DNA from: Dendronalium phyllosphericum CENA369 | Lineage (GTDB): Bacteria; Cyanobacteriota; Cyanobacteriia; Cyanobacteriales; Nostocaceae | NCBI RefSeq assembly: GCF_016056275.1 | Contig: NZ_JAECZA010000016.1 | Span: forward strand, 1-64,000 | DNA: 64,000 bases | Direction: 5' to 3' | In this document: positions 55,362 to 64,000 of the stretch, piece by piece | How the letters are laid out: every line of letters begins with the position of its first letter | Numbering within the stretch: position 1 is the stretch's first letter | The notes under the pieces: generated by a model | What the model was told of the DNA's origin: nothing | The model's database searches: none | What the model saw: only the letters and a program-made list of their open reading frames with translations | Program-made: the position numbers and the translations under genes

Positions 55362-57404
55362 ATGACACAGCGGGATATTCCAGACGGTTGGTCGCCAACC
55401 AAAGCAGGAGAGCCAGATCAAATGGAAGGATCGTCCCGAACGCCCCAATTAGGGGAACCTCAAGCATTTGGTGTCCCAGCTACTGGTTCTACCTCTAAGT
55501 CAGTGAAGCAGCGAAAAAAGAAAAATTCCGCAGACACTAATTTACCCAGCAAAATTTCTCGGAAACTGCCAGGCTGGACAAAAAGTTGGGTATTGTGGTC
55601 AGCATTATTAGCTTTAATTCCTGGCAGTGTAGGTTTCTTGGCAATGGCAATGCTGCTGAAATTGCCAGCTGCGCCAAATTGTCCATCAATTTTTTGGCCC
55701 TTGGCTAGTGCTTCGGTGCGGTTGCATTGCGCTCAGTTGGCAGCCTCCAAGCAGGATGTGAATGACTTACTGCAAGCGATCGCCTTAGTCAAAGAACTGC
55801 CACAAGATCACCCACTGCGGGGAGAAATCAATCGTTTTATCGAAGAATGGTCAAAGGATATCTTGCAGCTAGCCGATCGAAGTTTCCAAGCAGGGAATTT
55901 AGATGAAGCGATCGCTACTGCTCGTAAGATACCCGAAGACCTCGCGGCTTATAAATTAGTAGACGCTCAAATTTCCCAGTGGCAATCAATTTGGTCTAAG
56001 GCAGATGACATCTACCGCAAGGCAGAAGACGAATTGGCCCGAGGAAACTCGCAATCAGCATTTATGTTATCGTCGAAATTGCTGCGCGTAGACAATAAAT
56101 ACTGGGCAAGTACCAAATACGACCAGTTAAATCGCATCATTGCCTCAGCTAAAGAAGATGGCGAAAAATTGGCAAAAGCTCAAGGTTTAGCAGACAGTAA
56201 AGTAGTAGATAATTTACTCGAAGCAATCAAAATAGCTGAGGGCATTGAGCAAGACAGTTACCTTTATCAAAAAGCTCAAGAGCTAATCCCCGCGTTTGGA
56301 CACAAGATGCTGGAGTTAGCACAGGCAAAGTTAGACCAACGGGATGCAGATACAGCCTTAGATATTGCCAGGCAAATTCCAGATAATACCCGCCTGCAAG
56401 GGGAAGTTGAAGACTTTATCGCGATAGCTGATGCTCAAAGGAGTGCGTGGACGGGTAGTATTGATGGTTTACAAGCAGCAATCTCCCAAGCACAACAAAT
56501 CGATCCCTCTAGACCAGTTTATGACAAAGCACAACAGTTAATTGCTCGTTGGCAGTTGGAAATTGAAGATGTAGCGCGTTTAGACAAAGCGCGAACGCTG
56601 GCTAGTCAAGGGACAATTAACGATTTAACAGCAGCGATCGCCGAAGCACAGCTTGTCCCCGTGAATAACCCTCGCGGCTCAGAAGCTAGGCAAGAGGCGG
56701 GTCGTTGGCTGGGCCAAGTGCAAACTATCGAAGACCAACCGTACTTAGACCGTGCCGAACAAATTGCATTGCTAGACGATATCAACTCTTTACAAGCTGC
56801 GATCGCTGAGGCTAGTCAAATCCGTCGAGGTCGGGCGTTGTATCCAGAAGCACGTAAAAGAATTCGCCTTTGGACAGCTAAGGTTGAGCGAATTCAAGAC
56901 CAACCGTATTTGGATCGAGCCAGAGAACTAGCTCAAAGTGGAGATTTACCCGCTGCTATTAATACAGCTCAAGCAATTGCATCTTCTGGGCGATCGCTTT
57001 CTAGTGAAGCACAAGCAGCAATAAATGACTGGGACGGGCAAATCCAGGCTAGAGAAAACTGGAAGAAAGCACGAGAAGTAGCAGTTGCCGGCACGCCAGA
57101 TGCTTTAGCAGAAGCGATACGGCTTGCAGATAAGGTATCAAACAGTAGTGTTTTGCGCTTAGATGTGAATGTGGCTATCGACCAATGGAGTCAGCAGTTA
57201 TTTGACATCGCACGCTCTCAAGGCGAATCTGATATTGCTAGAGCCATTGAGACTGCAAGGTTGATTCCCCGCGCTAGTGCTGTTTACAGTACGGCACGAG
57301 AGCAAATTAAGACTTGGCAACAATTTCTCAATCCTCAGCCTCCACCTCCACCTCAGCCTGATATTCAACCATCTCAGCCCTCAACTACTATTAATGGGCT
57401 GTAA
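55362..57404 (+). CDS. Membrane-anchored helical repeat protein of unknown function
   Basis: The 680-residue protein has a polar, lysine-rich N-terminus (1-75), one membrane span (about 77-100, LWSALLALIPGSVGFLAMAM), then about 560 residues of helical repeats. The repeat period is about 57-60 residues with a core like DLPAAINTAQAIASSG...A...INDW, each ending in a W. Examples start near SLQAAIAEASQIRRGR and DALAEAIRLADKV. The tail is proline-rich (PQPPPPPQPDIQPSQP). It resembles TPR-like scaffolds; related cyanobacterial proteins are sometimes labelled chromosome segregation ATPase, but no nucleotide-binding motif is seen here. Function unknown. Confidence 0.85.
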   Translation: MTQRDIPDGWSPTKAGEPDQMEGSSRTPQLGEPQAFGVPATGSTSKSVKQRKKKNSADTNLPSKISRKLPGWTKSWVLWSALLALIPGSVGFLAMAMLLKLPAAPNCPSIFWPLASASVRLHCAQLAASKQDVNDLLQAIALVKELPQDHPLRGEINRFIEEWSKDILQLADRSFQAGNLDEAIATARKIPEDLAAYKLVDAQISQWQSIWSKADDIYRKAEDELARGNSQSAFMLSSKLLRVDNKYWASTKYDQLNRIIASAKEDGEKLAKAQGLADSKVVDNLLEAIKIAEGIEQDSYLYQKAQELIPAFGHKMLELAQAKLDQRDADTALDIARQIPDNTRLQGEVEDFIAIADAQRSAWTGSIDGLQAAISQAQQIDPSRPVYDKAQQLIARWQLEIEDVARLDKARTLASQGTINDLTAAIAEAQLVPVNNPRGSEARQEAGRWLGQVQTIEDQPYLDRAEQIALLDDINSLQAAIAEASQIRRGRALYPEARKRIRLWTAKVERIQDQPYLDRARELAQSGDLPAAINTAQAIASSGRSLSSEAQAAINDWDGQIQARENWKKAREVAVAGTPDALAEAIRLADKVSNSSVLRLDVNVAIDQWSQQLFDIARSQGESDIARAIETARLIPRASAVYSTAREQIKTWQQFLNPQPPPPPQPDIQPSQPSTTINGL

Positions 57405-57702
57405 TTGTTAATCTGTCTCAATCAATCTCTTACAAAAAAGCAATTTATTTTGTGGAGATAATTGTCAGGGCGAACGGCTGTTCGCCCCTACTTCATTTAC
57501 TCCAAGCCCCTTCGGGGCGGGTGTAGGGTGTGGGGTGTTGGGTGTAGGGGAAGAACTAGCCCCGAAGTAAGGTTTAAAGCCTCGCCCCTTGTGGGTGGCT
57601 TAATTTCCCTACACCCCACACCCTATCCCCTACACCCTGTTCATCTGAAAAACGCTGTATCTATTGGCGATGAAGGTTTTTTCCTTGGACTGCCTGGAAA
57701 TC
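57405..57702. repeat. Palindromic repeats: gggcgaac hairpin and long element copy 2
   Basis: Bases 57468-57487 form a perfect hairpin, gggcgaac-ggct-gttcgccc. Bases 57506-57637 are the second copy of the long palindromic element. It shares ccccttcggggcggg and gcctcgccccttgtgg with the copy at 33989-34183. Here its arms are gtgtagggtgtggggtg and the complement cctacaccccacaccc instead of gggagtaggg units. Confidence 0.8.
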
Positions 57703-59505
57703 TTAACTCCTCTGCCAAATTTTAATCGTTTTATCTAAACTGCCGCTCACCAACATCTCGCCTGAAGCTGTGAAAGCTAATGCTGTGACTATGTTGCTAT
57801 GACCTGTAAAAGTGGCTAGCAGTTCTCCTGTCTCTAAATGCCATAGCTTAATAGTTCGGTCGCCGCTGGCACTGGCGATAACTTGCTCGTCTGGACTGAG
57901 GGCGATCGCATATACTCGATCTGCATGTCCTTTGAGAGTGCGGATTAATCTTCCCGTTTCCAAATACCAAATTTTAATTGTGCAATCCCAGCTACCACTA
58001 ACTAGCAGTTGACCATCTGCACTCATCGCCAAAGAACTAACAATGTGAGAATGACCCATGAGGGTGTGTAGTGGTTGAGCATCCTTTAAATTTTTAGTCT
58101 TTGTCTGAAGAGGATTATGCCAAACTTTGATTTTGCGGTAACTACCTGTGACCAAAGTTTGACCATTTCGACTTAAAACTAAGGAATGAGCAGCTGTATC
58201 ATCCAAGGAAAGAGCGATCGCTACCTGACGGCGCATTAAATCCCAGAACAGAATTTTTCTATCATCTCCCCCAGTTGCGATCGTCCGTCCATCTGGGGTG
58301 AAAGCAACGCAACGCACCATACCGTTATGCTTGTGCAGGATATCTATCAAGTCTAGTGCGCCTACGTGCCAAATCTTAATTGTTGAATCTGCGCCAACAG
58401 TTACTAGAGTCTGTCCGTCTGCACTAAAAGCTAGAGAATTCACTTCATCTACTAGCCCAGAGACTATCCAAGGATATTCCGACAATGTATCGATTAGTTC
58501 ACCCTTGGTTAAATCCCATAGCTTCGTTTCTCCACGACTGCCACTTGCCAATATGGGCGAGGTTTTACCATTCTGATACCTGGAACTAAAAGCAAGGCAA
58601 TTAATTCCTTTAGTGTGTCCTTTTAAAGTTTGCCAGCATTCCCAATCACCAATTATTTCTTTACGGGGATGCTCTGGTGGCAAAGTTTGAATTGTCTCTG
58701 CCATCATTTTCTCATCAACTAATGGCAATACATCTTTTTTAGCAATTTTTTTAGTACTAAATGATTCTAAATACCAACTCAATCCCCCTGCATACAATAA
58801 GTTACTTGGGTTGACATACAGTTTTGCCTCGCTCGATTCAATTTGATTAGTTGGGAGAAATCCTGTAATTACTGCATGTTTTTCGTATCCTAGCTTGCCA
58901 TTAGATGGATAAAACAAACAGAGAAAAATTAATACTTGATGATTTCTCAAATCTTCTTGAGCTATTGACCATCTAACTTTATCTTTTTTAATACCGTTAA
59001 AACTTTCTCCATCTGCTACATAAACTTGAATACTGACTTTTGGATTATCTGCTAGTAAATAAGTAAATTTGCTTTCGCCTCGCAAATTGCCTTCGTCATC
59101 TAAAACAATATTTTGCAACGTGTCTTGTGGCAACTTTCTCACCAACTTGCCGAGACGTTCAGCCATGACTCGTTCAACAATTTGTTCTCGCAACAGATAA
59201 TCTTCTGCTTGCTGCTGGAAATATTTGGGAAAGGGAATTACCCAGTCAGGAGGTTCTGGATATTCAGGCGGTATTGGCGGCGGATTTTTAGCGAGTATTT
59301 CGGCTTGCTGGCGAGAAAAATCAAGAATTCTAGCCAAAGGCTCGCCCCAAAATCCCATAATTTCACTGTGACAACCTTTAACTTGACTTTCCAGCAAAGA
59401 GAGATCGTAAGTCTTAGGTTTTTTTACACGTTGAAGGAAGTCAGCTTGTTGAGCTTTGAGTAAGCTAATCCAATCCATCTGCATTCCAGCGGCACAATCT
59501 TGCAT
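57703..59505 (-). CDS. WD40 repeat protein with unknown N-terminal domain
   Basis: The 600-residue protein has seven C-terminal WD40 repeats (about 290-600), enough for one beta-propeller. They carry GHTKGINCLAF, then VDEVNSLAF, HNGMVRCVAF, TAAHSLVL, GHSHIVSSLAM, GHADRVYAIAL and GHSNIVTALAF, each ending in WD-like dipeptides. The first ~290 residues are not a kinase or protease I recognise; EPPDWVIPFPKYFQQQAEDY and helical stretches are visible. WD40 propellers are protein-binding platforms, so a scaffold role is likely. Two Met codons in MQDCAAGMQMDWISLLK leave the exact start uncertain. Confidence 0.88.
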   Translation of the reverse strand: MQDCAAGMQMDWISLLKAQQADFLQRVKKPKTYDLSLLESQVKGCHSEIMGFWGEPLARILDFSRQQAEILAKNPPPIPPEYPEPPDWVIPFPKYFQQQAEDYLLREQIVERVMAERLGKLVRKLPQDTLQNIVLDDEGNLRGESKFTYLLADNPKVSIQVYVADGESFNGIKKDKVRWSIAQEDLRNHQVLIFLCLFYPSNGKLGYEKHAVITGFLPTNQIESSEAKLYVNPSNLLYAGGLSWYLESFSTKKIAKKDVLPLVDEKMMAETIQTLPPEHPRKEIIGDWECWQTLKGHTKGINCLAFSSRYQNGKTSPILASGSRGETKLWDLTKGELIDTLSEYPWIVSGLVDEVNSLAFSADGQTLVTVGADSTIKIWHVGALDLIDILHKHNGMVRCVAFTPDGRTIATGGDDRKILFWDLMRRQVAIALSLDDTAAHSLVLSRNGQTLVTGSYRKIKVWHNPLQTKTKNLKDAQPLHTLMGHSHIVSSLAMSADGQLLVSGSWDCTIKIWYLETGRLIRTLKGHADRVYAIALSPDEQVIASASGDRTIKLWHLETGELLATFTGHSNIVTALAFTASGEMLVSGSLDKTIKIWQRS

Positions 59506-60239
59506 ACCTACGGTAAGCTATACCAACGTAATTACTCAAGTTTATAACCTATAGTTAATTAAAAATTCAGTGATAATCGCAGTCTAATAGAACACATTTA
59601 AAAAACTGTATTTGTTGCCAGCATTCAACTATATAGCATTCAAACAGTTTATTGAATCATGTGATTGAGGTATAGAGAATTAAATGATGTCAGTCAATTC
59701 TAACTAACCTAGAGAAGAAGATACTGTTTCCCTAGAAACAGTTCTATCAGCGAATTATCCTGTGGGTGACGCTTCTTCTCTCAAGAAATACAGTTGTAGG
59801 GATGTAATATCGTGTTCGGTTAAAGACTTATTATTAAGACCGCAGGGGGGCAGAGGGGAGCCAGTGCGTTGGGCGGCTCTGCCGACTTGAAGCAACTGGC
59901 GTGCAAAGGTACAGAGGGGAGGGGTTTTCAGGCTTTCTGCATAGATTCGGGAATTATAACTAATTAACCGAACTTGATATAAGAGTGTCTGATTAAGGAT
60001 TTTATATATAGCCGTCGCCAGTAGTGTTAGGACATCAACAGACGATCAAACCTAGACACAAAAAGACTTTTCACCCAGTCCCCAGTCCCCAGTCCCCAGC
60101 TATACATAAATAAAATTTATGCTGTTGAGAGGGCGGCTCAATCGGCTAGCCACACTCATAACAGCATCTGCATTAAATTATTGACTTACTCTGTTAGTTG
60201 TTGACAACTAACAGAGTAAGCTTTTTATTTAGAAGTTCC
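59506..60239. repeat. 734-bp repeat-bearing gap between WD40 gene and hemA
   Basis: The gap contains a dispersed-element copy running from ccagtgcg to actggcg, flanked by the direct repeat cagaggggag at 59851-59860 and 59912-59921. ccccagt heptamers lie at 60078-60098. A 17-base perfect stem with a two-base loop (60185-60220) is made of cttactctgttagttgt and its complement. No gene was seen. Confidence 0.65.
60185..60230. terminator. Long perfect hairpin downstream of hemA
   Basis: Arms at 60185-60201 and 60204-60220 are fully complementary, followed on the plus strand by ctttttattt. Lying just past the hemA stop (minus strand), it probably ends the hemA transcript or insulates it from plus-strand reading. 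Confidence 0.65.
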
Positions 60240-61526
60240 TTAACTATATTGCTCGCTTGCATCTAAGTTAAACAATATTTGTAAGGTTTGCATACATCGC
60301 CGCCTAGCATCAACATCCTGCTGCGATCGCAATTGCACCATCGGGTCGTGTAAAATTTTATTAACTATTCCTCTTGTTAAAGCTTCAATCACTTCTTGAT
60401 GTTTTTCGCCAAATTCTGAACCTAGGCGCGACAAAGCTTTTTCTAATTCTTGTTCGCGGATGTTTTCGATTTTATTCCGCAAACAGCTAATAGTGGAGAC
60501 AGTTTCTAGACTGCGCCACCAAACATCAAAAGCTTCCACTTCTTCTTCTAAAAGTCTCTCAGCTTCTTGGGCCATCTTGCGGCGGCTTTCGTAGTTTTGC
60601 GCCACTACTGCCTTCAAATCATCTACGTTAAACGCTTGCACGTTTGCTAGTTCGTTTACGTCTGCATGAACGTTACGCGGCACGGAAATATCAAATAACA
60701 TCAGAGGGCGATTCGGCTCTAAAGCTATTTCTAACTTAGCGCGGTCGAGTATCGGCTCAGTTGCAGAAGTGCTGGTAAAGACTATATCGCTTTCGGTAAT
60801 TACTCTCATCATTTCCGAAAGTGGATGAATGTGGATCGGCTGTTCGGGAAATTGTTTTGCTAGTTCTTGAGCGCGATCGCGAGAGCGATTTACAATACTA
60901 ATTTGTGCAGCACCTTTAGAAATTAAGTGTTGTACCAGCAACCGCGACATTTTGCCAGCACCTAAAATCAATACGCGGCAAGCAGCTAAATTGGCTACTT
61001 TAATCTGCGCCAACTCCACAGCTGCCGAACTAATAGAAACAGCACCCGTACCAATGCTGGTTTCCGTGCGAACTCGCTTCCCAGCTGTAATTGCTTGTTT
61101 AAATAATCGATTCAAAATCGTTTTTATACCGTTGTATTGCTGTCCTAGTTTGTGAGTAGTCTTTACTTGAGCAAGAATTTGACCTTCGCCCAATACGAGA
61201 CTATCTAAGCCAGCAGCCACGCGCATGATATGCATAACGGCATCATCATGCAGCAACATAAATAGGTGTTGTCGTAAAGAATGCACGGGCAGTTTACTGT
61301 ATTCTGCAAGAAACTGCGTTACTTCGCGGATACCATATTCTGTTTCGCTGGTGACGATGTAAATTTCCAGGCGATTACAGGTGCTAACTATTGCCACTTC
61401 GTCAATATGGGGATAGCTACCCAGATGAGCGATCGCGTTTTCAGTCTGTGGTTCTGGAATACTGAGCTTTTCCCGGATTTCAACTGGGGCTGTTTTATGG
61501 CTTAACCCCACCACTGCAATATTCAT
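60240..61526 (-). CDS. hemA: Glutamyl-tRNA reductase
   Basis: HemA reduces glutamyl-tRNA to glutamate-1-semialdehyde, the first committed step to chlorophyll, heme and bilins. The 428-residue protein starts [20 protein letters not shown]. It has catalytic C50 in [10 protein letters not shown], the active-site stretch [18 protein letters not shown], a Rossmann NADPH site [17 protein letters not shown], and the dimerisation helix at the C-terminus. Length is typical. glpX lies upstream on the same strand, separated by a repeat spacer. Confidence 0.97.
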   Translation of the reverse strand: MNIAVVGLSHKTAPVEIREKLSIPEPQTENAIAHLGSYPHIDEVAIVSTCNRLEIYIVTSETEYGIREVTQFLAEYSKLPVHSLRQHLFMLLHDDAVMHIMRVAAGLDSLVLGEGQILAQVKTTHKLGQQYNGIKTILNRLFKQAITAGKRVRTETSIGTGAVSISSAAVELAQIKVANLAACRVLILGAGKMSRLLVQHLISKGAAQISIVNRSRDRAQELAKQFPEQPIHIHPLSEMMRVITESDIVFTSTSATEPILDRAKLEIALEPNRPLMLFDISVPRNVHADVNELANVQAFNVDDLKAVVAQNYESRRKMAQEAERLLEEEVEAFDVWWRSLETVSTISCLRNKIENIREQELEKALSRLGSEFGEKHQEVIEALTRGIVNKILHDPMVQLRSQQDVDARRRCMQTLQILFNLDASEQYS

Positions 61527-61529
61527 TTC

Positions 61530-61655
61530 TTATCGGTAATTGGTAATGGGTACTGGGGATTGGGTACTGGGGATTGGAGATTGGGCAGAAAGAATTAAAA
61601 ATTTTTAATTTTTAATTTTTAATTTTTAATTGATTTATCCCCAGTCCCCAGTCGC
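61530..61655. repeat. Complementary repeat arms between glpX and hemA
   Basis: The left arm has ggtactggggattgggtact units. The middle is a run of aatttttaatttttaattt. The right arm is tatccccagtccccagtc, complementary in type. No gene. This matches the two-arm design of other spacers. Confidence 0.7.
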
Positions 61656-61658
61656 TAA

Positions 61659-62699
61659 TTACGAATGCAATTGCACGATTTTGGGCTGCTCAAACATATG
61701 AATGGTATCCACAAAACGAGCAGTTTTTGATTGGCTGGAAATAACCAAGCTTTGAGTTCTTGCGCCGCCGTTGAAGAAGCGTACACCTTGCATGAGATTA
61801 CCACTGGTAATACCGCTAGCTGCAAACAGAACTGTGTTACCAGATGCCAGTTCATGAGCATCATAGACCTTATCGGGGTCGGTGATGTTCATCGACTTCA
61901 GACGTTCGAGGTTAGCTTCTTTACTTTCACCAATCAAACCTGTTTTCACTACTTCTGGATCGTAGATCAATTGACCTTGGAAGTGTCCACCCAAAGCACG
62001 CATCGCTGCTGCGGATATTACACCTTCTGGGGCTGCACCAATACCCATTAACGCGTGAATATTAGTACCAGCAAAACCACAGGATATAGCAGCACCCACA
62101 TCACCATCCGAAATCAGTTGCACTCTTGCCCCTGCTTGGCGGATTTCTTTGATTAAATCGTTGTGGCGATCGCGCTTCATGACAACTACTACAAGTTCGT
62201 CAATACCACGGTCTAGAGCCTCAGCAAGAATCTTCAGGTTTTCTGTGGCTGATTTATTGATGTCTACCTTGCCCTTGGCTGCTGGTGGTGCTGCTAACTT
62301 CTTCATGTAGAAGTCAGGTGCAGCAAATAATCCACCTTTTTCGGAAATTGCCAAAACAGCCATAGAACCAGGTTGCCCGTATGCAACCAAGTTTGTACCT
62401 TCGCAAGGGTCAACGGCAATGTCAATTTCAATTAATTCATCAGGGTTACAGAAGTCTTTGGCATCTGGTTGGGTACAGATACCGACTTCTTCGCCGATGT
62501 ACAGCATAGGGGCATCATCGCGTTCGCCTTCGCCAATCACAATGCGACCGCGCATGTAAATTTTATTCATCCGCTCCCGCATAGCTTCCACTGCTACTTG
62601 GTCTGCGGTGTTTTTTTCGCCTTTACCCATCCACTTTGCGGATGCGATCGCGGCTTGCTCTACTACCTCAATAATCTCTAACCCAAGTGTATTTTCCAC
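61659..62699 (-). CDS. glpX: Class II fructose-1,6-bisphosphatase / sedoheptulose-1,7-bisphosphatase
   Basis: This bifunctional phosphatase of the Calvin cycle removes the C1 phosphate from fructose-1,6- and sedoheptulose-1,7-bisphosphate. The 346-residue protein has [20 protein letters not shown] and the metal-site DPCEGTN, the GlpX forms of the lithium-sensitive phosphatase motifs. Also present are [20 protein letters not shown] and [20 protein letters not shown]. In cyanobacteria this enzyme is the essential F/SBPase and is redox- and AMP-regulated. It is convergent with nothing and divergent from the DUF981 gene. Confidence 0.96.
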   Translation of the reverse strand: MENTLGLEIIEVVEQAAIASAKWMGKGEKNTADQVAVEAMRERMNKIYMRGRIVIGEGERDDAPMLYIGEEVGICTQPDAKDFCNPDELIEIDIAVDPCEGTNLVAYGQPGSMAVLAISEKGGLFAAPDFYMKKLAAPPAAKGKVDINKSATENLKILAEALDRGIDELVVVVMKRDRHNDLIKEIRQAGARVQLISDGDVGAAISCGFAGTNIHALMGIGAAPEGVISAAAMRALGGHFQGQLIYDPEVVKTGLIGESKEANLERLKSMNITDPDKVYDAHELASGNTVLFAASGITSGNLMQGVRFFNGGARTQSLVISSQSKTARFVDTIHMFEQPKIVQLHS

Positions 62700-62956
62700 A
62701 GAGTCGCCCTCTCAACTGCTTGACTTTGCGTCGTTTTATCTGGCTATTTCAGTCTTTAAGTCTACCAGAAGGGCGTACACCCGTGGGAATATAGTCTCTA
62801 GAGGTTGCTGTGTTAAGTTTTGCTGCTAACAAATTAATGCGATTGTGACTGATTTTACTAATACTATTGTATTACTGTAATTTTCATACATTTTGAGAAA
62901 CTTACAGAGAAAATGCGATCGCCTTAGATAAACCCAGAAACAACAAGAGGTAAATC

Positions 62957-63529
62957 ATGTTTATCGACTACATCACATTAATGTTGATTAATATGGTAGC
63001 TGGGTTATTTATACTGGCTGATTATGTATATCGGGGCTTAGATAAGCCTTATCAAAAACAGTGGATTCCGGGATTTGGAATTACGGGGGCGATCGCCTTA
63101 ACAACAGGTTTGCATACGATCTTCACTTGGCCAATTCGTGGTAGCTTTAACATCGCTTTTGGTGAAACAACCGTTTTATTCGGAATCCTGTTTATCGCCG
63201 CGGCGATCGCGCTTGCTGTAGGCTGGGAACTGTTGACAGTAGCAATTTATGCTTTCTTTGCGGGTTTAGTGGCGATTGTGGTGGGAATACGCATTATTAA
63301 CCTGAATATGACACAACAGCCTTTGCTGTCAGGAATTGGCTTTATTCTCACTGGATTGGCTGGTATTTGTGCCGCACCAACTCTTTATTGGAAAACTAAC
63401 CGTACTTGGCGTTTAATTGGTGCAATCGTGTTGATAGTTGCTGCCTTAATTTGGGCATTTACTGGTTATCTAGCTTACTGGAATCATCTAGAAAGTTTCC
63501 AGAAGTGGGTTCCAGCCCCAATGCGGTAA
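62957..63529 (+). CDS. DUF981 family membrane protein
   Basis: The 190-residue protein has about six hydrophobic spans, starting at residue 4 (IDYITLMLINMVAGLFILAD) and including AIALAVGWELLTVAIYAFFA and LIGAIVLIVAALIWAFTGYL. The N-terminal MFIDYITLMLINMVAG with RGLDKPYQKQWIPGFG and the later WPIRGSFNIAFGE match the DUF981 pattern. The role is unknown. A clear ribosome-binding site (agaggt) precedes the ATG. Fifty-seven bases later comes the glutaredoxin gene on the same strand, so co-transcription is possible. Confidence 0.82.
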   Translation: MFIDYITLMLINMVAGLFILADYVYRGLDKPYQKQWIPGFGITGAIALTTGLHTIFTWPIRGSFNIAFGETTVLFGILFIAAAIALAVGWELLTVAIYAFFAGLVAIVVGIRIINLNMTQQPLLSGIGFILTGLAGICAAPTLYWKTNRTWRLIGAIVLIVAALIWAFTGYLAYWNHLESFQKWVPAPMR

Positions 63530-63586
63530 TTCATACCAGAAACGATCTAGGCTAGAGATAATTCACAAAAATCCATAGATTAAAAT

Positions 63587-63901
63587 ATGTTGGACTTCCT
63601 TAACCCTCTTCTCGGTCGCCATCCAGAACGCGTCAAAGCCAACGTTGAAATCTACACTTGGCAAACTTGTCCTTTCTGCATCCGTGCCAAGATGTTACTG
63701 TGGTGGAAAGGTGTAAACTTCACTGAGTATAAAATCGATGGTGACGAAGCAGCCAGAGCGAAAATGGCAGAACGCGCTAATGGTCGCCGTACAGTACCGC
63801 AGATTTTTATCAATAATCAACACATTGGCGGTTGTGATGACCTTTATCAACTAGATACAAAAGCTCAACTCGATCCGCTGTTATCGCAAGTAACTGCTTA
63901 G
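63587..63901 (+). CDS. grxC: Glutaredoxin 3
   Basis: Glutaredoxin reduces disulfides and glutathionylated proteins with glutathione. The 104-residue protein has the dithiol active site TCPFCIRAK (C28 and C31), the cis-proline segment GRRTVPQIFI and the glutathione-binding HIGGCDDLYQL. The N-terminus is about 18 residues longer than in E. coli Grx3, as in other cyanobacteria. The dithiol form distinguishes it from monothiol CGFS glutaredoxins. The remaining bases to 64000 hold no called gene. Confidence 0.94.
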   Translation: MLDFLNPLLGRHPERVKANVEIYTWQTCPFCIRAKMLLWWKGVNFTEYKIDGDEAARAKMAERANGRRTVPQIFINNQHIGGCDDLYQLDTKAQLDPLLSQVTA

Positions 63902-64000
63902 AATTCCAATTAGTAGTGGTGTTGGTGAGAACCCTACCGATTGGGTGAAATCGGATTAGTTAAAAACAAATATTAAATTTTTTAGCCCTAGACTTTTAGT

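Overview
The window is a chromosomal segment of a cyanobacterium, very probably a filamentous heterocyst-forming one (Nostocales); I cannot name the genus. Evidence: the RNA polymerase beta-prime subunit is split into rpoC1 and rpoC2. There is a flavodiiron Flv3/Flv1 pair, a phycobiliprotein-lyase family protein and a class II FBPase/SBPase. The octamer GCGATCGC (HIP1) is frequent on both strands. Many spacers hold heptamer-type short tandem repeats and small palindromes of the kind known from Nostoc, Anabaena and Calothrix.

Layout. 1-5.6 kb: ispF (isoprenoid synthesis), a peptide-type ABC transporter lipoprotein, larB, a small membrane protein, argH, and on the minus strand a 54-residue basic protein. 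6.3-9.6 kb: a NUDIX hydrolase, an alpha/beta hydrolase, a PIN-toxin pair and coaX. 9.7-14.4 kb: an flv3 - two unknown genes - flv1 cluster for oxygen photoreduction. 14.4-15.8 kb: a repeat-rich gap with a 21-bp tandem array, a MITE-like element and a long hairpin. 15.8-19.8 kb: an arylsulfatase followed by a formylglycine-generating enzyme with the catalytic cysteine pair. 20.0-23.0 kb: a broken Uma2 gene, a DUF4351/Rpn-type protein, a DUF308 membrane protein and a CpcS-family lyase. 23.4-28.3 kb: an RND efflux adaptor and pump. 28.4-34 kb: a glycosyltransferase, then rplS, tRNA-Trp, secE, nusG, rplK, rplA, an L10-type leader with attenuator, rplJ and rplL. 34-39 kb: two serine/threonine kinases, a GIY-YIG protein and an unknown protein. 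39-51 kb, minus strand: rpsT, tatD, rpoB, rpoC1, rpoC2. 51.4-64 kb: hisD, a universal stress protein, an SRPBCC-like protein, hslO, a 680-residue repeat protein, a WD40 protein, hemA, glpX, a DUF981 membrane protein and a glutaredoxin.

Most genes are housekeeping: transcription, translation, tetrapyrrole, isoprenoid and carbon metabolism. Functional groupings supported by adjacency are Flv3/Flv1 (heterodimeric oxygen reduction at photosystem I), sulfatase with its maturase, RND adaptor with pump, PIN toxin with putative antitoxin, and the two large gene-expression clusters.

The unusual part is the non-coding DNA. At least nine spacers share one architecture: low-complexity repeat arms complementary to each other around a core. 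In one pair of copies the core is conserved while the arms differ in sequence but stay complementary. A second dispersed element, with ends close to GAGCCAG and ACTGGCG, occurs six times, in two cases between direct repeats that look like target duplications. A roughly 26-nt small repeat has broken the Uma2 gene. I did not find a clearly new defence or metabolic system.
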